In this document: one piece after another, positions 7,593-15,032 of the stretch | How positions within the stretch are numbered: position 1 is the stretch's first letter | How the letters are laid out: the number at the start of each line of letters is the position of its first letter | Assembly (NCBI GenBank): GCA_041653615.1 | Contig: JBAZEZ010000021.1 | Coordinates: 1-29,713, forward strand | Reading direction: 5' to 3' | DNA length: 29,713 nt | DNA from: JAHJUB01 sp041653615 [NCBI: Candidatus Ratteibacteria bacterium] | GTDB taxonomy: Bacteria > Ratteibacteria > UBA8468 > MWAK01 | Program-made: the position numbers and the translations under genes | The notes under the pieces: generated by a model | Seen by the model: only the letters and a program-made list of their open reading frames with translations | Databases searched by the model: none | What the model was told of the DNA's origin: nothing

Positions 7593-8828
7593 ATGAAGCA
7601 GAAACGCATTCTCTGGGTAGTACCCTATTTCCTCTTTCCGCCGAACGGAGGAACGAAAATTATCCTGGCCGGTATTATCCGGCACCTTTCCGGCCGGAAT
7701 CAATACTCTCTGGTCGGCCTGCACGACAAAGACAAGGACCGGCCGCCTTCGTCCGGGGACATAGCCCAGGCAGAAAGGTATTTCCAAAAAGTCAGGTGTT
7801 TCGCCAGAACTTTTCCGTTCAGAGGCGACAAGGTTTTAAAACTGTTGTACGCGCTCTTTGGACCGCAGCCGCTTTCTATCGCCAAATACAGCGCCGTCAG
7901 CGCCCGGGAAGAAGTTAAAGAGATAATTAAACAGGACGGTTGTGACCTGGTCCAGGCAAATGAGATTTACGCGGCGCAGTACCTGGCAGGTGTTGAGGGT
8001 GTAAAAAAAATTCTGGTGCTCTACAACGTGGATAGTTTGATATTGTGGCGTTCTTTCCTGCACAGCCACAACCCATTTCAAAAGTTATTATCTTTACTCC
8101 AGTTTTTCAAGATGCGGCGCTACGAAAAACGAATTATTCCTGAATTTGACCGGTGTTTCTGCATTTCGGACGTAGACCGAAAAACGTTTGAAAGCATCTT
8201 TAAAGAAAGGGTCCGGTTTGGCATCATTTCCAACGGAGTGGACACGAAAAGACTGTTACCCCTGCCTGTTCCGGAAAAACCGGACTTAATTTTTGTCGGA
8301 AACCTGGATTACCAGCCCAACGCCCTGGCCGTAGACTGGTTCCTCCGGCAGATATTCCCCCTGGTACGGGCAAAGGTTCCGGATGCATTTTTCTTTGTGG
8401 TCGGAAATCATCCACCGGAATGGCTGAAGAGATGGGAAAAACACAGCCCGGTCAAGTTTACCGGTTATGTAAAAAGCGTGGTGGAGTGGTATCGAAAAAC
8501 AAAGGTGGCGGTTGTACCCCTGAAGATCGGGAGCGGAACCAGGGGAAAAATTTTGGAGGCGATGGCCTACGGCCGGCCGGTTGCTTCCACCACCCTGGGC
8601 GCGGAAGGCTTAGAAGTGACAAACGACAAGGACATTCTGCTTGCGGACCGACCGGAAGAATTCGCCGGAAACGTGGTTTCGCTGCTCCGGGATTCGGAAT
8701 TGTACGCGCGGGTGACGGTTAATGCCCGGCGGATGATAGAAGAGAAGTACGATTGGAAGATTATCGCCGCGGATTTGGAAAAATCTTATTCGGAAATTTT
8801 GGGTGATACAAAAAACAGCCACCCCTGA
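7593..8828 (+). CDS. Glycosyltransferase (GT4 family)
   Basis: A 411-aa GT-B glycosyltransferase. The N-terminus has the acceptor-side glycine motif (PPNGGTKIIL, about residues 14-23). The middle contains ISNGVDTKRL, the usual hinge before the donor domain, followed by LIFVGNLDYQPN. The donor site is GSGTRGKILEAMAYGRPVASTTLGAEGL (about residues 310-340). The pattern recalls glycosyltransferases that accompany exosortase/EPS clusters (WxxPYxxxPPxxG start). That match is from memory and is weak. It begins 19 bp after the previous gene and ends 26 bp before the next one. It is probably cytosolic or peripherally membrane-bound, adding one sugar of the repeat unit. Sugar specificity cannot be read from the sequence. 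Confidence 0.85.
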   Translation: MKQKRILWVVPYFLFPPNGGTKIILAGIIRHLSGRNQYSLVGLHDKDKDRPPSSGDIAQAERYFQKVRCFARTFPFRGDKVLKLLYALFGPQPLSIAKYSAVSAREEVKEIIKQDGCDLVQANEIYAAQYLAGVEGVKKILVLYNVDSLILWRSFLHSHNPFQKLLSLLQFFKMRRYEKRIIPEFDRCFCISDVDRKTFESIFKERVRFGIISNGVDTKRLLPLPVPEKPDLIFVGNLDYQPNALAVDWFLRQIFPLVRAKVPDAFFFVVGNHPPEWLKRWEKHSPVKFTGYVKSVVEWYRKTKVAVVPLKIGSGTRGKILEAMAYGRPVASTTLGAEGLEVTNDKDILLADRPEEFAGNVVSLLRDSELYARVTVNARRMIEEKYDWKIIAADLEKSYSEILGDTKNSHP

Positions 8829-8854
8829 AAGCGATAAAATAGGCACTAATAAAT

Positions 8855-10003
8855 ATGCGAATCGCGATAAGCGCAGTAATGGATACCGCCAAGTCCGGCG
8901 CCTGGCAGGTTACCAAAAATATCATTAAAAATCTGAAAACGGTTGATATCCAAAATGATTATTTAATTTTTGTTGAAAAAGACTATCAGAGCGATTTCGG
9001 TGAATTACCGGATCGATTTACCCTTTTACGAACTTCGATTACCGCCGGGCAGCCGATTAGAAACATATTCTGGCATGCGTTCATTCTCCCTTTCCTGTTA
9101 ATAAAATACCGGATTGATATTCTGCACCTTCCCTGGCACTCCGCGGCGCTGCTGATTAAAACCAGGCCGGTGGTATTAACAATTCATGACCTGACCGAAT
9201 ATCGGCTTAAAGGTCATTATGACAAATTACGGACCTTTTACCGGAAGATAATGCTTCCGGTCAGTTCCCGACTGGCCGATAGGATAATTGCGGTTTCCAA
9301 CTATACCAAAGATGAGATTATCCGGTGCTTGAGAATAGACCGCAAAAAAGTGGAAGTTATCTATTCCGCAGTCAGTTGCTGCCTTGAACCGGTCAGTAAA
9401 ATCGCCGCGGCAGAATACCTGAAAAACCGGTATGGAATAAACACGCGGTTTATCCTTTATGTGGGTCAAATTCAACATCCGAACAAAAATCTGGTCCGGC
9501 TGTTACACGCCTACCACAAAATTAAAACAAGATATGCTTTTCCGCATAAACTTGTTTTGGTTGGCCGCCAACACTCCAGCGCCGGTCCGGTCTATCAGAC
9601 GGTAAAACACCTTAACCTAAATGACAGCGTAATCTTTACCGGTTACATTCCCGATGAAGAATTGCCCTATTTTTACAGTACAGCCGACCTCTTTGTCTAC
9701 CTTTCCTTTTTTGAGGGTTTTGGTATTCCACCCCTGGAGGCGCTTAGTTTCGGTACACCGGTTATCGCTTCCCGGTCTTCTGCCCTACCGGAAGTAGTAG
9801 GGGATGCCGGGATTTTAGTCGACCCGCTGAGCGAACAAGAGATTACAGAATCTATCCGGAAACTGATTTTAGACTCTACGCTCCGGGAACAGTTGCGAGA
9901 CAAAGGTCTAAAAAGGGCCCAGCTTTTTTCCTGGAAAATAAGCGCGCAAAAAGTATTGAAGCTATATCAAGAAATTAACCTTCGGCAAAATTCATTTAGA
10001 TGA
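8855..10003 (+). CDS. Glycosyltransferase family 4, mannosyltransferase-like
   Basis: A 382-aa GT4 enzyme with a classical layout. The N-terminal acceptor domain includes DILHLPWHSAAL and VVLTIHDLTEYR. A conserved VSNYTKDEIIR segment follows. The donor domain opens with FILYVGQIQHPNKNL, and the catalytic EX7E motif appears as FFEGFGIPPLEALSFGTPVI (about residues 283-302), followed by SALPEVVGDAGILVDP. This is the most canonical GT4 of the cluster. It resembles WbaZ/MtfB-like mannosyltransferases, though the sugar is not proven. After it, 10004-10082 holds no gene but contains a short motif ACGCCCCTACA, like the end of the GC-rich repeat seen at 1397-1480 and 23396-23451. Confidence 0.9.
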   Translation: MRIAISAVMDTAKSGAWQVTKNIIKNLKTVDIQNDYLIFVEKDYQSDFGELPDRFTLLRTSITAGQPIRNIFWHAFILPFLLIKYRIDILHLPWHSAALLIKTRPVVLTIHDLTEYRLKGHYDKLRTFYRKIMLPVSSRLADRIIAVSNYTKDEIIRCLRIDRKKVEVIYSAVSCCLEPVSKIAAAEYLKNRYGINTRFILYVGQIQHPNKNLVRLLHAYHKIKTRYAFPHKLVLVGRQHSSAGPVYQTVKHLNLNDSVIFTGYIPDEELPYFYSTADLFVYLSFFEGFGIPPLEALSFGTPVIASRSSALPEVVGDAGILVDPLSEQEITESIRKLILDSTLREQLRDKGLKRAQLFSWKISAQKVLKLYQEINLRQNSFR

Positions 10004-10082
10004 GGATATTATTACTTAACGCGCCGGCCTTGAGAAAATACGGCATCTTCGGGCAGATGAATACGCCCCTACAATATAAGCG

Positions 10083-11399
10083 ATGACATTTCTGGAAAAA
10101 AGAGAGAGACAGGTGTTTTTCGGTATTCTTGCCTATATTCTCCTGTTCGGCATCATTTATTCTTTATACCTGGGGAGTAATTTCCGGTTTATTGACGAAA
10201 AGGATTATTACACCATTGCCCGCAATATCGCTTTTACCCATCAGCGGTCTCTGGACGGGGTTCACCCCTCTGCTTTTCACTGTCCGGGATATCCGTTTTT
10301 CCTCTCCATATTTATCTTTTTCGGCGCTAACATCGTCTGTCTGAGATTCCTCAACTTTATAGCGCTAACTTTGAGCGTTTATCTTCTTTACCGTATCCTG
10401 AAGGAAGAAGCGCCAGGTTTATCCGGCGTAATCGGCTGCCTTCTGGTGGTTTGTTATCCGGTACTTTTCTACACCGCGGGGATGCTCTATCCGCAGACGA
10501 TTGCAGGCACGCTGCTGTTGGGGATTATGTATTTGGCGAGGTCCCCTCACCATTCCTCTTACCCGCGGGGAAAAAGCAGCAAAGGTGAAGGGGTTCCTTG
10601 GATTATAGGATTATTGTTCGGGACGCTGATACTTTTTGTGCCGGCGATAATTCTGCTGCTGGTTCCGTTTTTGGGGTGGATGATTTTAAATGAACAGACG
10701 GGGCAAAAGTGGAAAAAGGCAGTAATAATCATTTTGGTGGCGCTTTGCATGGTCGGGCTGTGGACTTTAAGGAATTACCTGGTCTTCAAATCGTTTGTTT
10801 TCGTTAACTCCAACTCCGGGGTGGTTTTACTTCTGGGTAACAGTGAAAATACGACGCCTAACGCCGGGGTCAACGTTGATATTTCAAAATATTCAAATGA
10901 GGCTGACCGCCTGGGGCTGGACGAAATAGGCCGGGACCGCTATTACCGGGAGAAGGCGCTGAAATTCATCAGGGACAATAAGGTTAAGGCACTTAAACTC
11001 TATTTCCTTAAATTGCTGAATTATTTTAATTACCGTAATGAATTGGGGACTAAGACTGAGACGGCGCGGTGGAAGGACGTCTTGATGTTAGTTACCTGGG
11101 GGCCGTTACTGATTTTATTCCTGGTGAGACTATTGTTCGCGATATGGATTCCCCCTCACCTTCGTCCTCTTCCCCACGGGGAGAGGAAATTGGCATTTTC
11201 CAAATTTGAAGGTTTGCTCATACTGCTTTATTTTGCCGGCGCCCTCATCTACGCTCTGTTCGGTACCCGAATACGCTACCGCCTGCCGTTTGATTTTCTG
11301 TTAATTATGATTGTAACGATGTTTCTGAACAGGGTCCTGAGCTTGCCGCGCAAAAAATGCGCCCCTTTCCAACCTATGGAAAGGAAATCCGTACCATGA
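10083..11399 (+). CDS. GT39/ArnT-like membrane glycosyltransferase with two repeat insertions
   Basis: A 438-aa polytopic inner-membrane protein (about 8-10 hydrophobic helices). The first extracytoplasmic loop carries the acidic residues expected of the dolichyl-phosphate-mannose mannosyltransferase/ArnT class (FIDEKDYYTIARNIAFTH), then HPSAFHCPGYPFFLSIF. Such enzymes use polyprenyl-phosphate sugars on the periplasmic side to decorate glycans or proteins. Two repeat-derived stretches are in-frame: residues ~154-170 (SPHHSSYPRGKSSKGEGV) between predicted helices, and residues ~357-369 (PPHLRPLPHGERK) before the last helices. Both are at positions likely to be loops. Lies between GT4 genes and the radical SAM gene. 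It could instead belong to another GT-C family. The acceptor is unknown. Confidence 0.78.
   Translation: MTFLEKRERQVFFGILAYILLFGIIYSLYLGSNFRFIDEKDYYTIARNIAFTHQRSLDGVHPSAFHCPGYPFFLSIFIFFGANIVCLRFLNFIALTLSVYLLYRILKEEAPGLSGVIGCLLVVCYPVLFYTAGMLYPQTIAGTLLLGIMYLARSPHHSSYPRGKSSKGEGVPWIIGLLFGTLILFVPAIILLLVPFLGWMILNEQTGQKWKKAVIIILVALCMVGLWTLRNYLVFKSFVFVNSNSGVVLLLGNSENTTPNAGVNVDISKYSNEADRLGLDEIGRDRYYREKALKFIRDNKVKALKLYFLKLLNYFNYRNELGTKTETARWKDVLMLVTWGPLLILFLVRLLFAIWIPPHLRPLPHGERKLAFSKFEGLLILLYFAGALIYALFGTRIRYRLPFDFLLIMIVTMFLNRVLSLPRKKCAPFQPMERKSVP
10543..10593. repeat. CCCCTCAC...GAAGGGG palindrome in the GT39-like gene
   Basis: Imperfect inverted repeat with CCCCTCACC and GGTGAAGGGG ends and a CTCTTACCCGCGGGG core. 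It is the same family as the polA inserts and is read in-frame. Confidence 0.75.
11151..11187. repeat. truncated CCCCTCAC-type palindrome in the GT39-like gene
   Basis: Left end CCCCCTCACC and a hairpin core CCTCTTCCCCACGGGGAGAGG are present, but the GTGAGGG right end is missing. It is read in-frame. Confidence 0.65.
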
Positions 11400-11412
11400 C
11401 AATTTTTATGTA

Positions 11413-11441
11413 TTGAAATTTAAAAACAACTAAGTTATTAT
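11413..11441 (+). promoter_or_regulatory. candidate internal promoter before the radical SAM gene
   Basis: -35 TTGAAA (11413-11418), a 17-base spacer, and -10 TATTAT (11436-11441). It sits just after the GT39-like gene. Initiation would fall near 11448, leaving a leader of about 170 bases before the radical SAM start. That leader contains a 67-codon frame (11448-11651) starting about where transcription would. Confidence 0.5.
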
Positions 11442-11616
11442 ACATAAATGGATGGATTTTCTGAGAAATGGAAGAGAGTTAGCAGGAATTCCATTTTTGC
11501 GTTTATCAAGCGATTGCATCGTCCGATATCTACTATTTTTAAATCAATCTTGCTTGCTCTCCGGAAAATCTTCATCGGCTACGGCGCGACAAAGCATGCG
11601 GGAATAACCATCATTT

Positions 11617-12585
11617 ATGGAAGCAGCCATTATCGTAACCTACCGGTGTAACGCCCGGTGCCGAATGTGCCATACCTGGCAATTTCCCACCCGGCCGGAG
11701 GAAGAGTTCGCGCCCCGGCTCCTGGAAAAGATTCCGGCGCTCTCTTTTTGCAATATTACCGGCGGGGAGCCGTTTATCCGGGAAGATATCGGTGAAATTG
11801 TCGCTATCTTGAAGAAACGGACAAAACGAATTGTTATCAGTACCAACGGCTATTTGACCGAGCGGATAATCAACCTGGCCAAAGAACATAAAGATATCGG
11901 CTTTCGCATCAGCCTGGAGGGCCTGCCGGCGGTTAACGACGAACTGCGGGGGCTTAAGGATGGGTTTAATCACGGCCTGAAGACACTTCTGGAGCTCCAG
12001 CGGATGGGCCGCCGCGACATCGGCGTCGGCATAACGGTTTCCGACCAAAATTTTGGGGACCTGCCGGAATTATACCAGCTGACCAGAAAAATGCGGGTGG
12101 AATTCGCCACGGCCGCGGTCCACAATTCGTACTACTTTCATAAGGATGATAACCGGATAAAGAAACGGGGCGAGGCAATTAAGTCGTTTGCGGAATTGAC
12201 CCGGGAACTCCTGGGGAGTAGCAAACCAAAAGATTGGTTCCGGGCTTATTTTAATTACGGACTCATCAACTATATCCGGGGAGGCCGGCGCCTGCTTCCC
12301 TGCGGGGCCGGTACAAGCACCTTCTTTCTGGACCCCTGGGGTGAAATAAGGCCCTGTAACGGTATGCGGAGCGACAGCCGCGACAATAGTTTCGGCAACC
12401 TGCACGAAAAAAGTTTTGCCGAAATCTGGTATGGGGATAAAGCGCAGGAGATAAGACGCCGGGTAAAGGTTTGCAACCGGCAATGCTGGATGATCGGTAC
12501 CGCCGCGCCGGCAATGAAACAACGACCCTGGAAACCCGTATTCTGGGTAATAAAAAATAAGTTTTCAAATAAAAAACTTGGGTAA
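11617..12585 (+). CDS. Radical SAM/SPASM-domain protein
   Basis: A 322-aa radical SAM enzyme. The N-terminal cluster motif is C11-x3-C15-x2-C18 (TYRCNARCRMCHTW), followed by the ITGGEP SAM-binding glycine motif (about residues 48-53) and ISTNGYL. The C-terminus is SPASM-like: LPCGAGTSTFFLDPWGEIRPCNGM followed by NSFGNLHEKSFAEIW and CNRQCW, which supply cysteines for auxiliary Fe-S clusters. Radical SAM/SPASM proteins occur within polysaccharide and exosortase loci, where their substrates are mostly unknown. An in-frame stop lies 9 bases upstream of the chosen ATG, so the protein truly begins at MEAAII, very close to the cluster motif. It overlaps the next gene by 8 bp, so the two are translationally coupled. 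The reaction is unknown. Confidence 0.88.
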   Translation: MEAAIIVTYRCNARCRMCHTWQFPTRPEEEFAPRLLEKIPALSFCNITGGEPFIREDIGEIVAILKKRTKRIVISTNGYLTERIINLAKEHKDIGFRISLEGLPAVNDELRGLKDGFNHGLKTLLELQRMGRRDIGVGITVSDQNFGDLPELYQLTRKMRVEFATAAVHNSYYFHKDDNRIKKRGEAIKSFAELTRELLGSSKPKDWFRAYFNYGLINYIRGGRRLLPCGAGTSTFFLDPWGEIRPCNGMRSDSRDNSFGNLHEKSFAEIWYGDKAQEIRRRVKVCNRQCWMIGTAAPAMKQRPWKPVFWVIKNKFSNKKLG

Positions 12586-13702
12586 AATAAAAGTTCTGGT
12601 GCTTGGGACCAGGGGTTTCCCCGGTGTGCCGGGCGGAGTGGAGAAGCATTGCGAAGAACTTTATCCGCGGCTGGCCCGGATGGGCTGCGCGGTAACGGTC
12701 GCGGCCCGAAGTTCCTACATCCGCAATCCGCAAAGGGTTTTGGAGCAGAAAGGAGTCCGGTTCCTCTACCTTTGGTCGCCGAAACAAAAACACCTGGAAG
12801 CTCTCGTCCATACCTTCTCCGGACTTATCCGCGGCCGACTGTGTTCACCGGACATCGTTCATTTTCACGGTATCGGACCGTCGCTTTTGGTTCCGCTGGC
12901 CAGATTAATGGGTTTAAAGGTGGTGGTTACCCACCACGGCCCGGACTACCGGCGGAAAAAATGGAACGGTTTTGCCCGTTTTTTCCTGAAAACCGGCGAA
13001 TGGTCAGCCCTGAAATTTGCCGATGCAGTAATTGTGGTTGCCGGGTGGATAGCCGGAGACTTAGCCGAAAAATACGGCCGAATAAAAAAAATACATGTAA
13101 TTCCCAACGGGATTGAACCGGTCCGGTTGGTCTCTCCCGGAGAAACTCTCAAGAAATACGGCTTGGAACCGGGAAAATATTTCTTTACCGCCGGGCGCTT
13201 TGTACCGGAAAAAGGTTTGGTTGATTTGATTACCGCCTACCGGAAAATTAAAAATAATGGTTTAAAATTGGTAATTGCCGGCGGCGCGGACCACCGGGAT
13301 GGTCACAGCCGGAGGATTGAAAAGATGGGGCGGGAGACTACCGGGGTAGTGCTGACCGGTAAAATGTCCGGCAATCCCCTATCGGAACTTTATTCCAACG
13401 CCGGCCTCTTCGTATTACCGTCATATTATGAAGGCCTGTCGCTGGCGCTGTTGGAAGCGATGAGTTACGGTATCCCGGTATTGGCCAGCGATATCCGGGC
13501 AAACCGCGAAGTGGCTCTGCCGGAAATCCGGTTTTTCCCGGCCGGAGATGTTGAGATGCTGTCTCGGAAAATGACGGAATTACTCGCGCGGGGTATTACG
13601 GATGCGGAAAAGAGTTCCGGGCGGGATGCCATTACCCGGAATTACAACTGGGACAAAATAGCCGGAGATACATTGCTGGTTTACAAAAAAGCGATGTGGT
13701 AA
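12578..13702 (+). CDS. Glycosyltransferase family 4 (rhamnosyltransferase-like)
   Basis: A 374-aa GT4 enzyme starting at a TTG (12578) inside the end of the radical SAM gene. No ATG in the right place precedes the conserved first strand (KVLVLGTRGFPGVPGGVEKH), so the TTG is preferred. The GTRGFPxxxGGVE opening is typical of a bacterial GT4 subgroup that includes rhamnosyl- and glucosyltransferases. The acceptor domain includes DIVHFHGIG and VVTHHGPDYRRKKW, and the hinge is VIPNGIEPV. The donor domain has FFTAGRFVPEKGL and the EX7E motif YYEGLSLALLEAMSYGIPVLASD. It is cytosolic, with 13 bp to the initiating transferase gene. The sugar is not determinable. Confidence 0.88.
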   Translation: MGKIKVLVLGTRGFPGVPGGVEKHCEELYPRLARMGCAVTVAARSSYIRNPQRVLEQKGVRFLYLWSPKQKHLEALVHTFSGLIRGRLCSPDIVHFHGIGPSLLVPLARLMGLKVVVTHHGPDYRRKKWNGFARFFLKTGEWSALKFADAVIVVAGWIAGDLAEKYGRIKKIHVIPNGIEPVRLVSPGETLKKYGLEPGKYFFTAGRFVPEKGLVDLITAYRKIKNNGLKLVIAGGADHRDGHSRRIEKMGRETTGVVLTGKMSGNPLSELYSNAGLFVLPSYYEGLSLALLEAMSYGIPVLASDIRANREVALPEIRFFPAGDVEMLSRKMTELLARGITDAEKSSGRDAITRNYNWDKIAGDTLLVYKKAMW

Positions 13703-13715
13703 GATATTATCCGCC

Positions 13716-15032
13716 ATGCAGAAACGAAAGATTGATTTGAAGTATTTAATTGACGCCGCGATAATCTTCGGTTCCTTTCTTTTTAGTTACTACCTTCGTT
13801 TTTTCAGCGGCCTCTTCCCGGACCGGGTCGCCCCGCCTCTGTCTGTTTACGTCAGGATGGCCGGCCTCTTTGCCGTCGGTTGGGTTATTATCTTAAAAGC
13901 GTTCGGACTTTACCGGCGGGATGATTTTCCGGAATTCCTCATTGTCAACCTGCGCCTCATCCAAGGGACATTCTGGGCAACCGTGCTTTTGTTGAGCGGA
14001 ACGTTCTTTTATCGCGGGATGGAATTCTCGCGGCTGGTGGTTGGGCTGGCCCTCAGTTTCAGTTTCATCTTTCTCTATCTCTTCCGCCTGGTTTTCCTGC
14101 GCTCCGGTTTTTTCACCGGGAAACCGGCCGGACTGCTGATTCTGGCAAATCCAACGACCGGGGAACACCTGAAAGAACGTTTGGACCGTCACGCAATTCA
14201 TTGCCGGATACTGGGATTTCTGGACCCGTCCGGGGGAGAAATTTTGGCCGGGCTGGAAAAATACCTCGGCTCCGGCGAACTGACCGGTATCATCTGCGCG
14301 GAAAGAATACCAGCCCAGATAGTCTCCGACTTACTGAACCGCGCCAAGGAAAAAGGGGTTAAAGTTTTTTTCCTACCGGAAAATTACGAGATTTCCCGCA
14401 GCACCGCTTCCTTTGATTCCCTGGCGGGTTTACCCCTGCTGACCTTTCCCGAAACCGCGCTGGAAAAGTTCGGTAACCGACTGGTCAAAAGGACATTGGA
14501 CATTTTTTTAAGCGCTATCCTGATAATTATTTTTTCCCCGGTTTTCCTGGTTATTTCCCTACTGGTGAAACTGACTTCACCCGGCCCGGTATTTTTCAGA
14601 CAGGAGCGTACCGGTTACGCCGGAAAAACGTTTCGAATTATCAAGTTTCGCACGATGTATCCGACGGACGGCGGCGCGGCCTGGACCGACAAAGACGACA
14701 GCCGGCTTACCCGGGTAGGCGGTGTGCTGCGCCATCTTAACCTGGATGAACTACCCCAGTTTTTTGATGTGTTGGCCGGCCGGATGAGCTTGGTAGGCCC
14801 GCGTCCAATCGCGCTGGCAGATGTACCTTATTTCCAGGTATCTGATTTTGAACGCCGGTTAAAGGTGAAACCCGGGCTTACCGGCTGGGCGCAGATTCAC
14901 GGCCTGCGCGGGGGGCACCTGATGCCTGAGGAACGTTTGGCTTACGACCTCTTTTACATCGAGAACTGGAGCATCTGGCTGGACGTGGTTATCCTGCTGG
15001 CGACGCCCCTGGCATTCAGAAATGCATATTAA
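13716..15032 (+). CDS. Polyprenyl-phosphate sugar-phosphate transferase (WbaP/WcaJ type)
   Basis: A 438-aa inner-membrane polyprenol phosphate hexose-1-phosphate transferase. It starts repeat-unit synthesis by moving a sugar-1-phosphate from a UDP-sugar to undecaprenyl phosphate. About four N-terminal hydrophobic helices (residues ~8-132) and a CoA-binding-like Rossmann segment (~140-240) precede the catalytic bacterial sugar transferase domain: KRTLDIFLSAILIIIFSPVF re-entrant helix (~258-280), GPVFFRQERTGYAGKTF, KFRTM near residue 311, the LDELPQFFDVLAG acidic pair (~345), SLVGPRP near 361, and the C-terminal KPGLTGWAQI. This is the full-length WbaP/WcaJ architecture rather than the short PglC type. 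It overlaps the following ligase gene by 11 bp, so production of both is likely coupled. Confidence 0.93.
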   Translation: MQKRKIDLKYLIDAAIIFGSFLFSYYLRFFSGLFPDRVAPPLSVYVRMAGLFAVGWVIILKAFGLYRRDDFPEFLIVNLRLIQGTFWATVLLLSGTFFYRGMEFSRLVVGLALSFSFIFLYLFRLVFLRSGFFTGKPAGLLILANPTTGEHLKERLDRHAIHCRILGFLDPSGGEILAGLEKYLGSGELTGIICAERIPAQIVSDLLNRAKEKGVKVFFLPENYEISRSTASFDSLAGLPLLTFPETALEKFGNRLVKRTLDIFLSAILIIIFSPVFLVISLLVKLTSPGPVFFRQERTGYAGKTFRIIKFRTMYPTDGGAAWTDKDDSRLTRVGGVLRHLNLDELPQFFDVLAGRMSLVGPRPIALADVPYFQVSDFERRLKVKPGLTGWAQIHGLRGGHLMPEERLAYDLFYIENWSIWLDVVILLATPLAFRNAY

